DNA of 13,504 nucleotides from an uncultured Lachnospiraceae bacterium (GTDB lineage: Bacteria; Bacillota; Clostridia; Lachnospirales; Lachnospiraceae), in the NCBI GenBank assembly GCA_934371475.1, contig CAKRNX010000052.1:1-13504 (forward strand), read 5' to 3'. This document shows, piece after piece, positions 1-6,740 of the stretch. Below the pieces are notes generated by a model, which searched no databases, had not been told where the DNA came from, and saw only the letters and a program-made list of their open reading frames with translations. The translations under genes and the position numbers were made by a program. How positions within the stretch are numbered: the stretch's first letter is position 1; each line of letters starts with the position of its first letter.

Positions 1-333
1 GTATGGCGCTATGCCCATGTGTTTACTACCTATGAACATACCGGACGCAGATTTCTGGAGCTTGCCGGGGTTGAAAAGCAGCAGATTGATCAGATACCCA
101 GGCTTTATATTTTCTGGCCGGATGGAGATGTGGACGATTATGGTCCGGAGGATGTAGTAAACTGCAGTTTCGGACGCCATCTGGAGGCCAGGGGAGATGC
201 CAGAACCTACGATATTGTCCGTGGCGGTCAGGCATTTTATCATAAGATTGTGACCGATTTAAGAGAATGGAATGTATCAGCTGATATGTGGGAGGGATTC
301 AAGCTGGAGATCATGACGGAGCTTCCAGAATAG
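1..333 (+). CDS. C-terminal part of an unrecognised protein (5' end outside window)
   Basis: The frame is open from base 1 and reads V-W-R-Y-A-H before the first GTG at 19, so the gene almost certainly starts upstream; 110 codons and a TAG stop are visible. The visible part is soluble, with no membrane segment or signal peptide, and is rich in aromatic and acidic residues (for example YIFWPDGDVDDYGPEDVV near visible residues 35-52). I do not recognise the family and assign no function. It lies just upstream of the mraZ promoter, with no clear terminator between them, and the promoter at 343-371 suggests it is transcribed separately from the dcw genes. The length, the open frame and the lack of a better ORF on the other strand support a real gene. 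Confidence 0.7.
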   Translation, partial: VWRYAHVFTTYEHTGRRFLELAGVEKQQIDQIPRLYIFWPDGDVDDYGPEDVVNCSFGRHLEARGDARTYDIVRGGQAFYHKIVTDLREWNVSADMWEGFKLEIMTELPE

Positions 334-342
334 AATTTTCAC

Positions 343-371
343 TTGCAATTCAGGAAGAGATGGGCTAATAT
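343..371 (+). promoter_or_regulatory. Predicted sigma-A-type promoter of the dcw cluster
   Basis: A -35 box TTGCAA (343-348) and a -10 box TAATAT (366-371) are separated by exactly 17 bp. This predicts a start near 378, about 94 bp upstream of mraZ. Each box matches the consensus at four of six positions. An alternative -10, TATAAG at 377-382, matches better but has no -35 at the right distance. The position immediately in front of the GTGG repeats fits a promoter repressed by MraZ. This is inferred from sequence only. Confidence 0.5.
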
Positions 372-418
372 AGGGATATAAGTGGTAGAAAGTGGCGAGT
401 TGTGGGTCGAAAGGGTGG
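372..418 (+). promoter_or_regulatory. MraZ operator: 10-bp-spaced GTGG repeat array
   Basis: GTGG occurs at 382, 392 and 402, exactly one helical turn apart. Degenerate AGGG units sit in the same phase at 372 and 412, and a further GTGG is out of phase at 415. MraZ proteins are known to bind three or more direct repeats with a TGG-type core at 10-bp spacing in their own promoter, so this is the expected autoregulatory site. The array begins right after the predicted -10 box, overlapping the presumed transcription start, where bound MraZ would block initiation. Confidence 0.75.
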
Positions 419-471
419 ACCGGTGCTATGTTGGTGTCATTTCCCCTGATCTGCAGGAAGGTTAGTCAATG

Positions 472-897
472 ATGTTCATGGGTGAGTATAATCATACAGT
501 GGACACCAAGGGCAGGCTGATTATCCCGGCGAAATTCAGAGAGCTTTTGGGCGAGGAATTTATTGTGACAAAGGGATTGGACGGCTGCCTGTTTGTGTTT
601 CCCGCGGATGAGTGGCGGATCTTCGAAGAAAAGCTGCGTACTTTACCGCTTACCCAGAAAGGTGCTAGACAGTTTACCCGTTTTTTTGTGGCAGGTGCCA
701 CATCGTGCGAGCTGGACAAGCAGGGGAGAATTCTCTTACCGCAGACGTTAAGAGAGTTTGCTGGTCTGGATAAAGATGTTGTTCTGGCCGGGATGCTCAA
801 CAGAATTGAGATCTGGAGCAAGGCGAAATGGATGGAAGACAATGCCTGCGGCGACATGGATGAGATCGCCGAACAGATGACAGATTTAGGATTATGA
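472..897 (+). CDS. mraZ: Transcriptional regulator MraZ
   Basis: MraZ is a ring-forming DNA-binding protein of the SpoVT/AbrB-like fold that represses the dcw operon by binding repeats in its own promoter. The 141-residue product has the two tandem MraZ half-domains, each with its DxxGR signature: DTKGR at residues 11-15 and DKQGR at 82-86. The length is normal for the family. ATG 472 is chosen because the family typically begins MFMGEY. ATG 469, one codon upstream, is equally close to the Shine-Dalgarno AGGAAGG (455-461) and cannot be excluded. It is the first gene of the cluster, 52 bp before rsmH, and downstream of a clear GTGG operator array. Confidence 0.97.
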   Translation: MFMGEYNHTVDTKGRLIIPAKFRELLGEEFIVTKGLDGCLFVFPADEWRIFEEKLRTLPLTQKGARQFTRFFVAGATSCELDKQGRILLPQTLREFAGLDKDVVLAGMLNRIEIWSKAKWMEDNACGDMDEIAEQMTDLGL

Positions 898-949
898 TGC
901 ATATAGCTCGCGGATATGTTGTAGTTGAGTGATATGCCGGGAGGATAAT

Positions 950-1894
950 ATGGAGTTTAAACATAAATCTGTGCTTTTAAATGAGTGCATTGACCATTTG
1001 CGTATCAGGCCGGACGGGATCTATGTAGATGGGACGCTTGGAGGCGGGGGACATTCCTATGAGATATGCAGACGGCTTTCCGGGAATGGGAGGCTGATCG
1101 GGATTGATCAGGATGCAGCTGCCATCAAAGCAGCAGCCGGGCGCCTGGAGGAATTTGCAGACAGAGTCACGATTGTGCGGAGTAATTACTGTAACATGAG
1201 GGCTGAGCTTGCAAAACTTGGAATTACATCCGTAGACGGAGTCATTTTGGATCTGGGGGTCTCCTCCTATCAACTGGACGATGCCGACCGCGGGTTTACT
1301 TACCGGGAGGATGTGCCGCTGGATATGCGTATGGATCAGAGGCAGCCGCTTACTGCCAGGGATGTTGTGAATGAGTATAGTGAGATGGAGCTTTACCGCA
1401 TCATCAGAGACTATGGGGAAGACAAGTTCGCAAAAAACATTGCCAAGCATATTGTAAGTGCCCGAAAACAAAAAGATATTGAAACGACTGGGGAGTTAAT
1501 TCATATTATAAAAGCGGCGATTCCGGCAAAAGTCAGAGCAGCAGGCGGACACCCTGCCAAAAGGACGTTTCAGGCGATCCGCATTGAGGTGAACCATGAA
1601 CTGGACGTACTCCGGGATACACTGGATGATATGATTGATCTTCTGGACGACGGAGGAAGGATCTGTATTATTACATTCCATTCTCTGGAGGATCGGATCG
1701 TAAAGACGATATACCGTAAAAATGAAAATCCCTGCATATGTCCGCCGGAGTTTCCGGTATGCGTGTGCGGAAGAAAGTCCAAGGGAACCGTGATTACCAG
1801 AAAGCCCGTTCTTCCCTCAGCGGAAGAGATGGAGGAGAATCCGCGTTCCAAGAGCGCGAAGCTTCGCGTGTTTGAGAGAAAACTGATAGAGTAA
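950..1894 (+). CDS. rsmH: 16S rRNA (cytosine(1402)-N(4))-methyltransferase RsmH
   Basis: RsmH (MraW) transfers a methyl group from S-adenosylmethionine to N4 of C1402 in 16S rRNA, at the ribosomal P site. The 314-residue protein shows the family motifs in order: GGGGHS (31-36) and GIDQD (51-55) of the SAM site, DLGVSSYQLD (101-110), RGFTYRED (114-121), HPAKRTFQAIRIEVN (201-215), FHSLEDR (243-249) and the C-terminal RSKSAKLRVFER (299-310). A small cysteine cluster lies at 262-273. ATG 950 is chosen over the in-frame GTG 929 because GGGAGG (939-944) sits five bases before it and the family begins near MEFKHKSVLL. It follows mraZ as in most dcw clusters. Confidence 0.97.
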   Translation: MEFKHKSVLLNECIDHLRIRPDGIYVDGTLGGGGHSYEICRRLSGNGRLIGIDQDAAAIKAAAGRLEEFADRVTIVRSNYCNMRAELAKLGITSVDGVILDLGVSSYQLDDADRGFTYREDVPLDMRMDQRQPLTARDVVNEYSEMELYRIIRDYGEDKFAKNIAKHIVSARKQKDIETTGELIHIIKAAIPAKVRAAGGHPAKRTFQAIRIEVNHELDVLRDTLDDMIDLLDDGGRICIITFHSLEDRIVKTIYRKNENPCICPPEFPVCVCGRKSKGTVITRKPVLPSAEEMEENPRSKSAKLRVFERKLIE

Positions 1895-2067
1895 AATCAA
1901 AGCTCCCTCTGAGGGCAGCGGAGATTTGACTGCCGCGGCAGTCGCCGGATATCCATACAGATATGTCTGCATGGCTTTCACGGGAACAGAGAAAATGAGA
2001 GTACAAGAAGTAAGATAAGAGAAGCAGCGAACCGCAAAAGGCGGCTGACAGAAAAGGTGAAGTTATT
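1895..2067 (+). other. 173-bp gap between rsmH and ftsL with three small palindromes
   Basis: No convincing gene is seen here. The gap holds a CCCTC-T-GAGGG palindrome (1905-1915), a perfect 16-bp palindrome GACTGCCGCGGCAGTC (1928-1943) and an imperfect hairpin with CCAT/ATGG and CAGA/TCTG arms around TATG (1953-1974). None is followed by a T run, so none is a normal intrinsic terminator. The last 15 bases contain the Shine-Dalgarno AGGTGA (2055-2060) for the next gene. Confidence 0.6.
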
Positions 2068-2574
2068 ATGGAAAGAGTACAGGCAAAATCGGCTGAAAGC
2101 AGAAGAAAAAAAGCGGAGGGCACCGGAACAGGCCAGATGAGGACTTATGTGGATGGAAATACTGTGCGCCGCCTGCAGACAGGACCGAAGGAGACGACTC
2201 GAAACAGGATGTCAGCCAGTTCTGCGACTAGAAAGAACCGTGCGCGCGCGCTTCAGATGAATCTGAGCTACGTGGTGTTTCTGACAGTAGCGGCAGTGGC
2301 GACAGTTATGATGTGCATTAATTATCTGAAGCTGCAGTCCAAGAATACGGCGCTCCAGAAGTCAGTCACAGTGCTGGCCACCCAGTTAAGCGAGACAAAG
2401 CTGGAGAATGATTCAGAGTATAACCGGATTATGTCCAATGTGGATCTTCAGCAGCTGAAAGAGACAGCCATCAATGATCTGGGTATGACCTATGCCAGCG
2501 AGTCACAGATGCGCACATATGACAGCCAAGGCAGTGACTATGTGAAGCAGTATCAAGATATTCCGGTAAAATAG
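2068..2574 (+). CDS. ftsL: FtsL-like cell division protein (single-pass, septum formation initiator type)
   Basis: FtsL is a small bitopic divisome protein that pairs with DivIC/FtsB and connects DivIB/FtsQ to FtsW-FtsI. The 168-residue product has the expected layout: a basic cytoplasmic N-terminus (1-63, rich in R and K), one hydrophobic segment (about 66-86), and a short extracellular coiled-coil-like stretch (about 87-135). This leads into ADLGM-type sequence (INDLGM at 135-140), typical of the FtsL/DivIC group. The long N-terminal tail is unusual but common in Clostridia. The Shine-Dalgarno AGGTGA lies seven bases before ATG 2068. Sequence similarity in this family is weak, so the call rests on topology plus position directly before the class B PBP. 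Confidence 0.85.
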   Translation: MERVQAKSAESRRKKAEGTGTGQMRTYVDGNTVRRLQTGPKETTRNRMSASSATRKNRARALQMNLSYVVFLTVAAVATVMMCINYLKLQSKNTALQKSVTVLATQLSETKLENDSEYNRIMSNVDLQQLKETAINDLGMTYASESQMRTYDSQGSDYVKQYQDIPVK

Positions 2575-2577
2575 GTG
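2573..2577 (+). promoter_or_regulatory. Ribosome binding site fixing the TTG start of the first PBP
   Basis: AGGTG begins inside the ftsL stop codon and lies five bases before TTG 2583. The next in-frame ATG (residue 18) has no such site and would remove most of the basic N-terminus, so TTG is favoured. The eight-base gap suggests translational coupling with ftsL. Confidence 0.65.
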
Positions 2578-2582
2578 ATAAT

Positions 2583-4832
2583 TTGGCAAATAAGAGACAG
2601 AGAGAAAAAAGAGAACAACGTTTTACAAAGAGAATGCAAAGAAAGCTTCTGGCCGTATTTGCATTTATTTTATTAGCACTGATTGTTATTCTTCTGCGCA
2701 TTACCACGATTACAACGCAGAGCGGAAGCAAGTACGCAAAACAGGTGCTGTCGCAGCAGAGCTATGACAGCAGAACGATCCCGTACAGGCGCGGCGAGAT
2801 ACAGGACACAAACGGTATTATTCTTGCCAAGAGCGACCGGGTGTACAATGTAGTGCTGGACTGTTATGCCATTAACAGTAATGAAGATTACATTGAGCCT
2901 ACGATTGATGCGGTCTGCACAGCGCTGGGGCTGGATCAGGCGGACGTGAGAGACCGCATTGAGAATGAGAAGACAAAAAACAGTCAGTATCAGGTAGTTA
3001 AGACCAAGGTTACAGAGGATGAGAAGAAGGCATACGAAGAGTACGTGTCGCTGGATGTGAGCCGTGAACTCTCGGACAGTCAGCGTAAAAACCTGCGGAA
3101 TGTCCAGGGAGTATGGTTTGAAGAAGAGTATGACCGCTCCTATCCGTATGATTCGCTGGCCAGTAATGTCATCGGGTTTTCCAATGATATTGATCAGGGT
3201 GTGTGCGGTGTGGAGTCCTATTATGATGACCTGCTGAACGGAACAAACGGCCGGACATTTGGTTATCTGAATGAAGATTCTGATTTCGAAAAAACGACGA
3301 TTGAGCCAGAGCACGGAAAAGTACTGGTTCTGACGCTGGATATGAATATCCAGCAGACACTGGAGAAATATATCCAGGAATTTGACGATACGTACGGGGA
3401 TGATGAGAGCCACGGAAAAGGTGCTCAGAATGTTGCGATTGTGGTGATGGATCCCAACAGCGGCGAGATCCTGGGAATGGCTACCAATTCCGGTTTTGAT
3501 CTGAACCATCCGCAGGACATGACTTCGATTTACAGCGGCGCTGAGATCAAGGCTATGAGCGAGGACGAGTATGTGGAAGCGCTCAACAAGATGTGGAGTA
3601 ATTTTTGCGTTTCTGAAGGATATGAGCCCGGTTCCGTAATCAAACCCATCACAGTGGCGGCGGCTATGGAGATGGGAGCGGCCTATGATGGGGAATATTT
3701 TTACTGCGACGGTGGCGAGACGATTACAGATACGGAGATCCACTGCGATGTATGGCCGGGATCACACGGGGATGAGACGATTGAGTATGCGCTGGTCAAT
3801 TCCTGCAACGATGCCTTGATGCAGATCGGTATGCAGATGGGGATTTCCAAATTTTGCGAATATCAGAGACTGTTTAATTTTGGAAGTGCCACAGGCGTGG
3901 ATCTGCCAAATGAGAACTCGGGTGTGATTTACAATACCAATACGATGCATGAGGTAGAGCTGGCTACCTGTTCTTTCGGACAGGGATTTACCTGCAATAT
4001 GGTGCAGGAGATTGCGGCCTTCAGCGCGGTAGTCAACGGCGGCTATTATTATCAGCCTCATGTGGTGAAACAGATTAAGAACGCGGATGGCAGCGTAGAG
4101 AAAAATATCGACAAACTGGTGCTGCGTCAGCCGATTTCATCGCAGGTATCGTCTCTGGTAAGAGGATATCTGGAGACCGCAGTGCAGGAAGGTACCGGAC
4201 GCAAGTCCAGAGTGCCGGGATACCGCACCGGCGGAAAGACAGGTACAGCTGAGAAAATTGATGATGTGACTAAGCAGCGTGCCGCAGGAAAATACCTGGT
4301 TTCTTTCATTGGAGCAGCGCCTATCGACGATCCGCAGGTAGTAATCTACGTGGTTGTGGATGAGCCGAATGTGGATGAGCAGGCGGACAGCTCCTATGCA
4401 CAGACCCTGTTCCGTCAGGTTGCGACCGAGATCTTCCCCTATATGGGAATGTATCCGACAGAGGAGATCACGGATCAGCTGCTTCTGGAGCTGGGACTGA
4501 CGCAGGATGATGTGGTGCAGGGCGGCAGCAGCCGTGAGGTATTCCAGGCATTTGACAGTGCCGGAAATCTTTACAATGATGCCTATGTCAATGATGAGGG
4601 CGTTGTGGTTCACGGAGATAATGAACCCGTGGACGGCGCTTACATCAATGATGACGGCGATGCGGTAGATGCATGGGGAAATGTGCATGAGCTGATGAAC
4701 AAGGTGAAAAAGATTGATCCCAAGGCGGACAATCCGGACATTGCGTCTCCGCCTGAAAAGGTGGATGACGGATCAACGCAGAACTCTACCTGGAGCGGTG
4801 TGACAAATGAAGACCTGCAAAAACAGGAATAG
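2583..4832 (+). CDS. ftsI: Class B penicillin-binding protein, FtsI/PbpB-like D,D-transpeptidase
   Basis: This enzyme cross-links septal peptidoglycan by D,D-transpeptidation, acting outside the membrane with FtsW. The 749-residue product has a basic N-terminus, one membrane anchor (about 21-40), the class B dimerisation/pedestal domain starting at RRGEIQDTNG (69-78), and a transpeptidase domain. Its three active-site motifs are S351-x-x-K354 (GSVIKP), S407-C-N409 and K552-T-G554 (GGKTGTA). After the catalytic domain, about 115 extra residues are present. They include an acidic YVNDEG/YINDDG repeat module (657-703) that recurs at the end of DivIB in this window. There is no PASTA domain. Position directly after ftsL matches pbpB of Bacillus. 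It could alternatively be the SpoVD counterpart, since two class B PBPs stand in tandem. Confidence 0.92.
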   Translation: MANKRQREKREQRFTKRMQRKLLAVFAFILLALIVILLRITTITTQSGSKYAKQVLSQQSYDSRTIPYRRGEIQDTNGIILAKSDRVYNVVLDCYAINSNEDYIEPTIDAVCTALGLDQADVRDRIENEKTKNSQYQVVKTKVTEDEKKAYEEYVSLDVSRELSDSQRKNLRNVQGVWFEEEYDRSYPYDSLASNVIGFSNDIDQGVCGVESYYDDLLNGTNGRTFGYLNEDSDFEKTTIEPEHGKVLVLTLDMNIQQTLEKYIQEFDDTYGDDESHGKGAQNVAIVVMDPNSGEILGMATNSGFDLNHPQDMTSIYSGAEIKAMSEDEYVEALNKMWSNFCVSEGYEPGSVIKPITVAAAMEMGAAYDGEYFYCDGGETITDTEIHCDVWPGSHGDETIEYALVNSCNDALMQIGMQMGISKFCEYQRLFNFGSATGVDLPNENSGVIYNTNTMHEVELATCSFGQGFTCNMVQEIAAFSAVVNGGYYYQPHVVKQIKNADGSVEKNIDKLVLRQPISSQVSSLVRGYLETAVQEGTGRKSRVPGYRTGGKTGTAEKIDDVTKQRAAGKYLVSFIGAAPIDDPQVVIYVVVDEPNVDEQADSSYAQTLFRQVATEIFPYMGMYPTEEITDQLLLELGLTQDDVVQGGSSREVFQAFDSAGNLYNDAYVNDEGVVVHGDNEPVDGAYINDDGDAVDAWGNVHELMNKVKKIDPKADNPDIASPPEKVDDGSTQNSTWSGVTNEDLQKQE

Positions 4833-4843
4833 AGGTGCGCGTC
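4831..4843 (+). promoter_or_regulatory. Ribosome binding site of the leader ORF
   Basis: GAGGTG (4832-4837) overlaps the ftsI stop codon and lies six bases before ATG 4844. It is too far (16 bases) from ATG 4854, the first ATG in the frame of the next PBP, so it serves the 14-codon leader rather than the PBP. Confidence 0.55.
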
Positions 4844-4888
4844 ATGAAGACGCATGACCGGTTTCTTTTGTGTGTATCTGATGTATAA
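4844..4888 (+). CDS. Possible 14-residue leader peptide upstream of the second PBP
   Basis: The ORF reads MKTHDRFLLCVSDV and ends with TAA at 4886-4888, directly before the first base of the terminator-like hairpin at 4889. It has a well placed Shine-Dalgarno (GAGGTG, six-base spacing). Its start codon lies inside the small inverted repeat GTCATG...CATGAC (4841-4858). A ribosome stopping at its stop codon would cover the 5' arm of the hairpin, the usual geometry of translation-dependent attenuation. The peptide itself has no recognisable domain, and no run of one amino acid that would hint at an amino acid signal. Whether it is translated is inference; the ORF is short enough to arise by chance. 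Confidence 0.4.
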   Translation: MKTHDRFLLCVSDV

Positions 4889-4937
4889 CCTCATAAAAGG
4901 ATTAATAGATTCTATTAAAACTTTTATGAGGTTTTTT
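4889..4937 (+). terminator. Intrinsic-terminator-like hairpin that also hides the next gene's Shine-Dalgarno
   Basis: CCTCATAAAAG (4889-4899) pairs perfectly with CTTTTATGAGG (4921-4931). Inside this, TTAATAG (4902-4908) pairs with CTATTAA (4912-4918) around an ATT loop, with only a 2x2 internal mismatch. Six T residues follow at once (4932-4937). ATG 4938 comes directly after the T run, and GAGG at the base of the 3' arm (4928-4931) is its Shine-Dalgarno. The structure could therefore act as an attenuator, as a translational lock, or both. Transcripts of the next gene must read through it, since no room for a promoter exists after it. Confidence 0.8.
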
Positions 4938-6740
4938 ATGTTCTGGGGAAAACTGCATACATTTCACCGGAAAAAGGCGGTAGTGGTATTTCTGGCATGC
5001 ATACTGGCATTGGTGCTTCTGTGCGTTAGGCTGGCGTGGCTGATGCTGGGAGAAGCGCAGTATTACAGTACACAAGCGGAGAATCTGCATGAGAGAGAAC
5101 GGCCGATTAAGGCCGCCAGGGGAAAGATACTGGACCGAAACGGAGTGGTGCTGGCGGATAATAAAACAGTATGTACGGTTTCCGTGATTCACAGCCAGAT
5201 CCGTGATCCGGAAAACGTGATCCGGATCCTGAGTCAGGAACTGAGGATCAGTGAGGAGAGTGTGCGTGCAAAGGTGGAAAAGGTCAGTTCCATGGAACGG
5301 ATCAGATCCAATGTGGAGAAAGAGACCGGCGACCGCATCAGGGAGTACGGACTGGAAGGTGTGAAAGTGGACGAGGATTACAGACGGTATTATCCTTTCG
5401 GGAGTCTTGCCTCCAAGGTGCTGGGTTTTACAGGAGGGGACAATCAGGGGATTATCGGGCTGGAGGTGCAGTATGACAGTGTGCTGCAGGGAACGGCCGG
5501 AAAAATACTGACACTGACGGATGCGAGAGGGATTGAGCTGGCAGATGCGGGAGAGAGACGGCAGGAACCGGTGGCAGGGCTGGATCTCCAGGTGAGTCTG
5601 GATTACAGCATACAGAAATATATTGAGCAGGAGGCGATGAGAGTAAAGGAAGAAAAGCAGGCCGACAGTGTGTCAATTATGCTTCTGAATCCACAGACCG
5701 GAGAAATTTACGGTATGACAAATGTACCGGAGTTTGATCTGAATGATCCGTTTACTTTCCGGGAAGAAACTGAGACGAAGAAAAATGCGGAAGGAAAAGA
5801 GGGAGCAGAGCCGGAAGAAAGGAAATCAGAGGTGCAGACTGCGCAGGAGAGACTGAATCAGATGTGGAGGAACGGATGCATCAATGATACGTATGAACCG
5901 GGTTCCACATTCAAGATTATTACAGCTTCGGCCGGGCTGGAGGAGGGGGTGGTATCGTTAGAAGATCAGTTTTACTGCCCCGGCTACAAGATTGTGGAGG
6001 ACCGCAGGATCAGGTGTCACAAGACTGTGGGACACGGGGCGGAGAACTTCGTGATGGCGGCGGAAAATTCCTGCAATCCTGTGTTTATCGAGGTAGGACT
6101 GAGACTGGGGGTGGAGCGGTATTTCTATTATTTGCAGCAGTTTGGGCTCCTGAAAAAAACGGGGATTGATCTGCCGGGGGAAGCGTCCACAATCATGCAC
6201 AGGCAGGAAAATGTGGGACAGGTGGAGTTGGCAACGATGGCATTTGGGCAGTCTTTTCAGATTACGCCGATCCAGCTGGCCGCCACAGCAGCATCGCTGG
6301 TAAACGGTGGAAAGCGTATTACCCCTCACCTGGGAATAGGAGCCAGGGACGAAAACGGTGCGTGGAAAGAGATATATACCTATCCGGCAGAGGAAAGGAT
6401 TGTTTCGGAAGAAACTTCCGCAGCCATGCGATATATCCTGGAACAGGTCGTGGCGGAAGGATCGGGCAACAAGGCGTATCTGGAAGGATACCATGTGGGC
6501 GGAAAAACGGCGACATCTGAGACACTGCCAAGAAGTGCCAATATCTATATTTCATCGTTCCTCGGTTTTGCTCCGGCGAATGACCCGCAGGTGCTGGGGC
6601 TGTGCATTATCAATCATCCGCAGGGAGTATATTACGGAGGGACAATTGCCGCTCCGGTGCTCCAGCGTATCTTTGCCAACATTCTTCCCTATCTGGGGAT
6701 CAGCCAAGATTTATCAGAGGCGGAGACAGAAAAAGATTGA
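4938..6740 (+). CDS. Second class B penicillin-binding protein (SpoVD/FtsI-type), KTA variant
   Basis: This is a membrane-anchored D,D-transpeptidase. From ATG 4938 it has 600 residues: a short basic N-terminus, one membrane segment (about 13-34), the pedestal start RGKILDRNG (61-69), a charged Glu/Lys-rich insert (about 275-305) and the transpeptidase domain. Motifs are S323-T-F-K326 and S378-C-N380, but the third reads K520-T-A522 (GGKTATSE) instead of KTG. No PASTA domain follows, unlike Bacillus SpoVD. ATG 4938 is chosen because GAGG lies six bases upstream. In-frame ATGs at 4854, 4881 and 4926 give N-terminal extensions coded within the hairpin and lack a proper ribosome binding site. 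Position after the first PBP matches spoVD of Bacillus, but whether it serves sporulation or division cannot be told here. Confidence 0.9.
   Translation: MFWGKLHTFHRKKAVVVFLACILALVLLCVRLAWLMLGEAQYYSTQAENLHERERPIKAARGKILDRNGVVLADNKTVCTVSVIHSQIRDPENVIRILSQELRISEESVRAKVEKVSSMERIRSNVEKETGDRIREYGLEGVKVDEDYRRYYPFGSLASKVLGFTGGDNQGIIGLEVQYDSVLQGTAGKILTLTDARGIELADAGERRQEPVAGLDLQVSLDYSIQKYIEQEAMRVKEEKQADSVSIMLLNPQTGEIYGMTNVPEFDLNDPFTFREETETKKNAEGKEGAEPEERKSEVQTAQERLNQMWRNGCINDTYEPGSTFKIITASAGLEEGVVSLEDQFYCPGYKIVEDRRIRCHKTVGHGAENFVMAAENSCNPVFIEVGLRLGVERYFYYLQQFGLLKKTGIDLPGEASTIMHRQENVGQVELATMAFGQSFQITPIQLAATAASLVNGGKRITPHLGIGARDENGAWKEIYTYPAEERIVSEETSAAMRYILEQVVAEGSGNKAYLEGYHVGGKTATSETLPRSANIYISSFLGFAPANDPQVLGLCIINHPQGVYYGGTIAAPVLQRIFANILPYLGISQDLSEAETEKD

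Noticed and set aside
929..949. GTG 929 as the rsmH start
   Set aside because: The Shine-Dalgarno GGGAGG lies downstream of it and fits ATG 950, and the family begins at MEFKHKSVLL.
2673..3743. 356-codon open frame on the minus strand
   Set aside because: It lies entirely opposite the first PBP, whose domains and motifs are certain. It has no recognisable motifs and looks like a shadow of a codon-biased gene.
4854..4937. Longer N-terminus of the second PBP from ATG 4854, 4881 or 4926
   Set aside because: None has a suitably spaced Shine-Dalgarno, and the extension would be coded by the terminator-like hairpin. ATG 4938 has GAGG at six bases.
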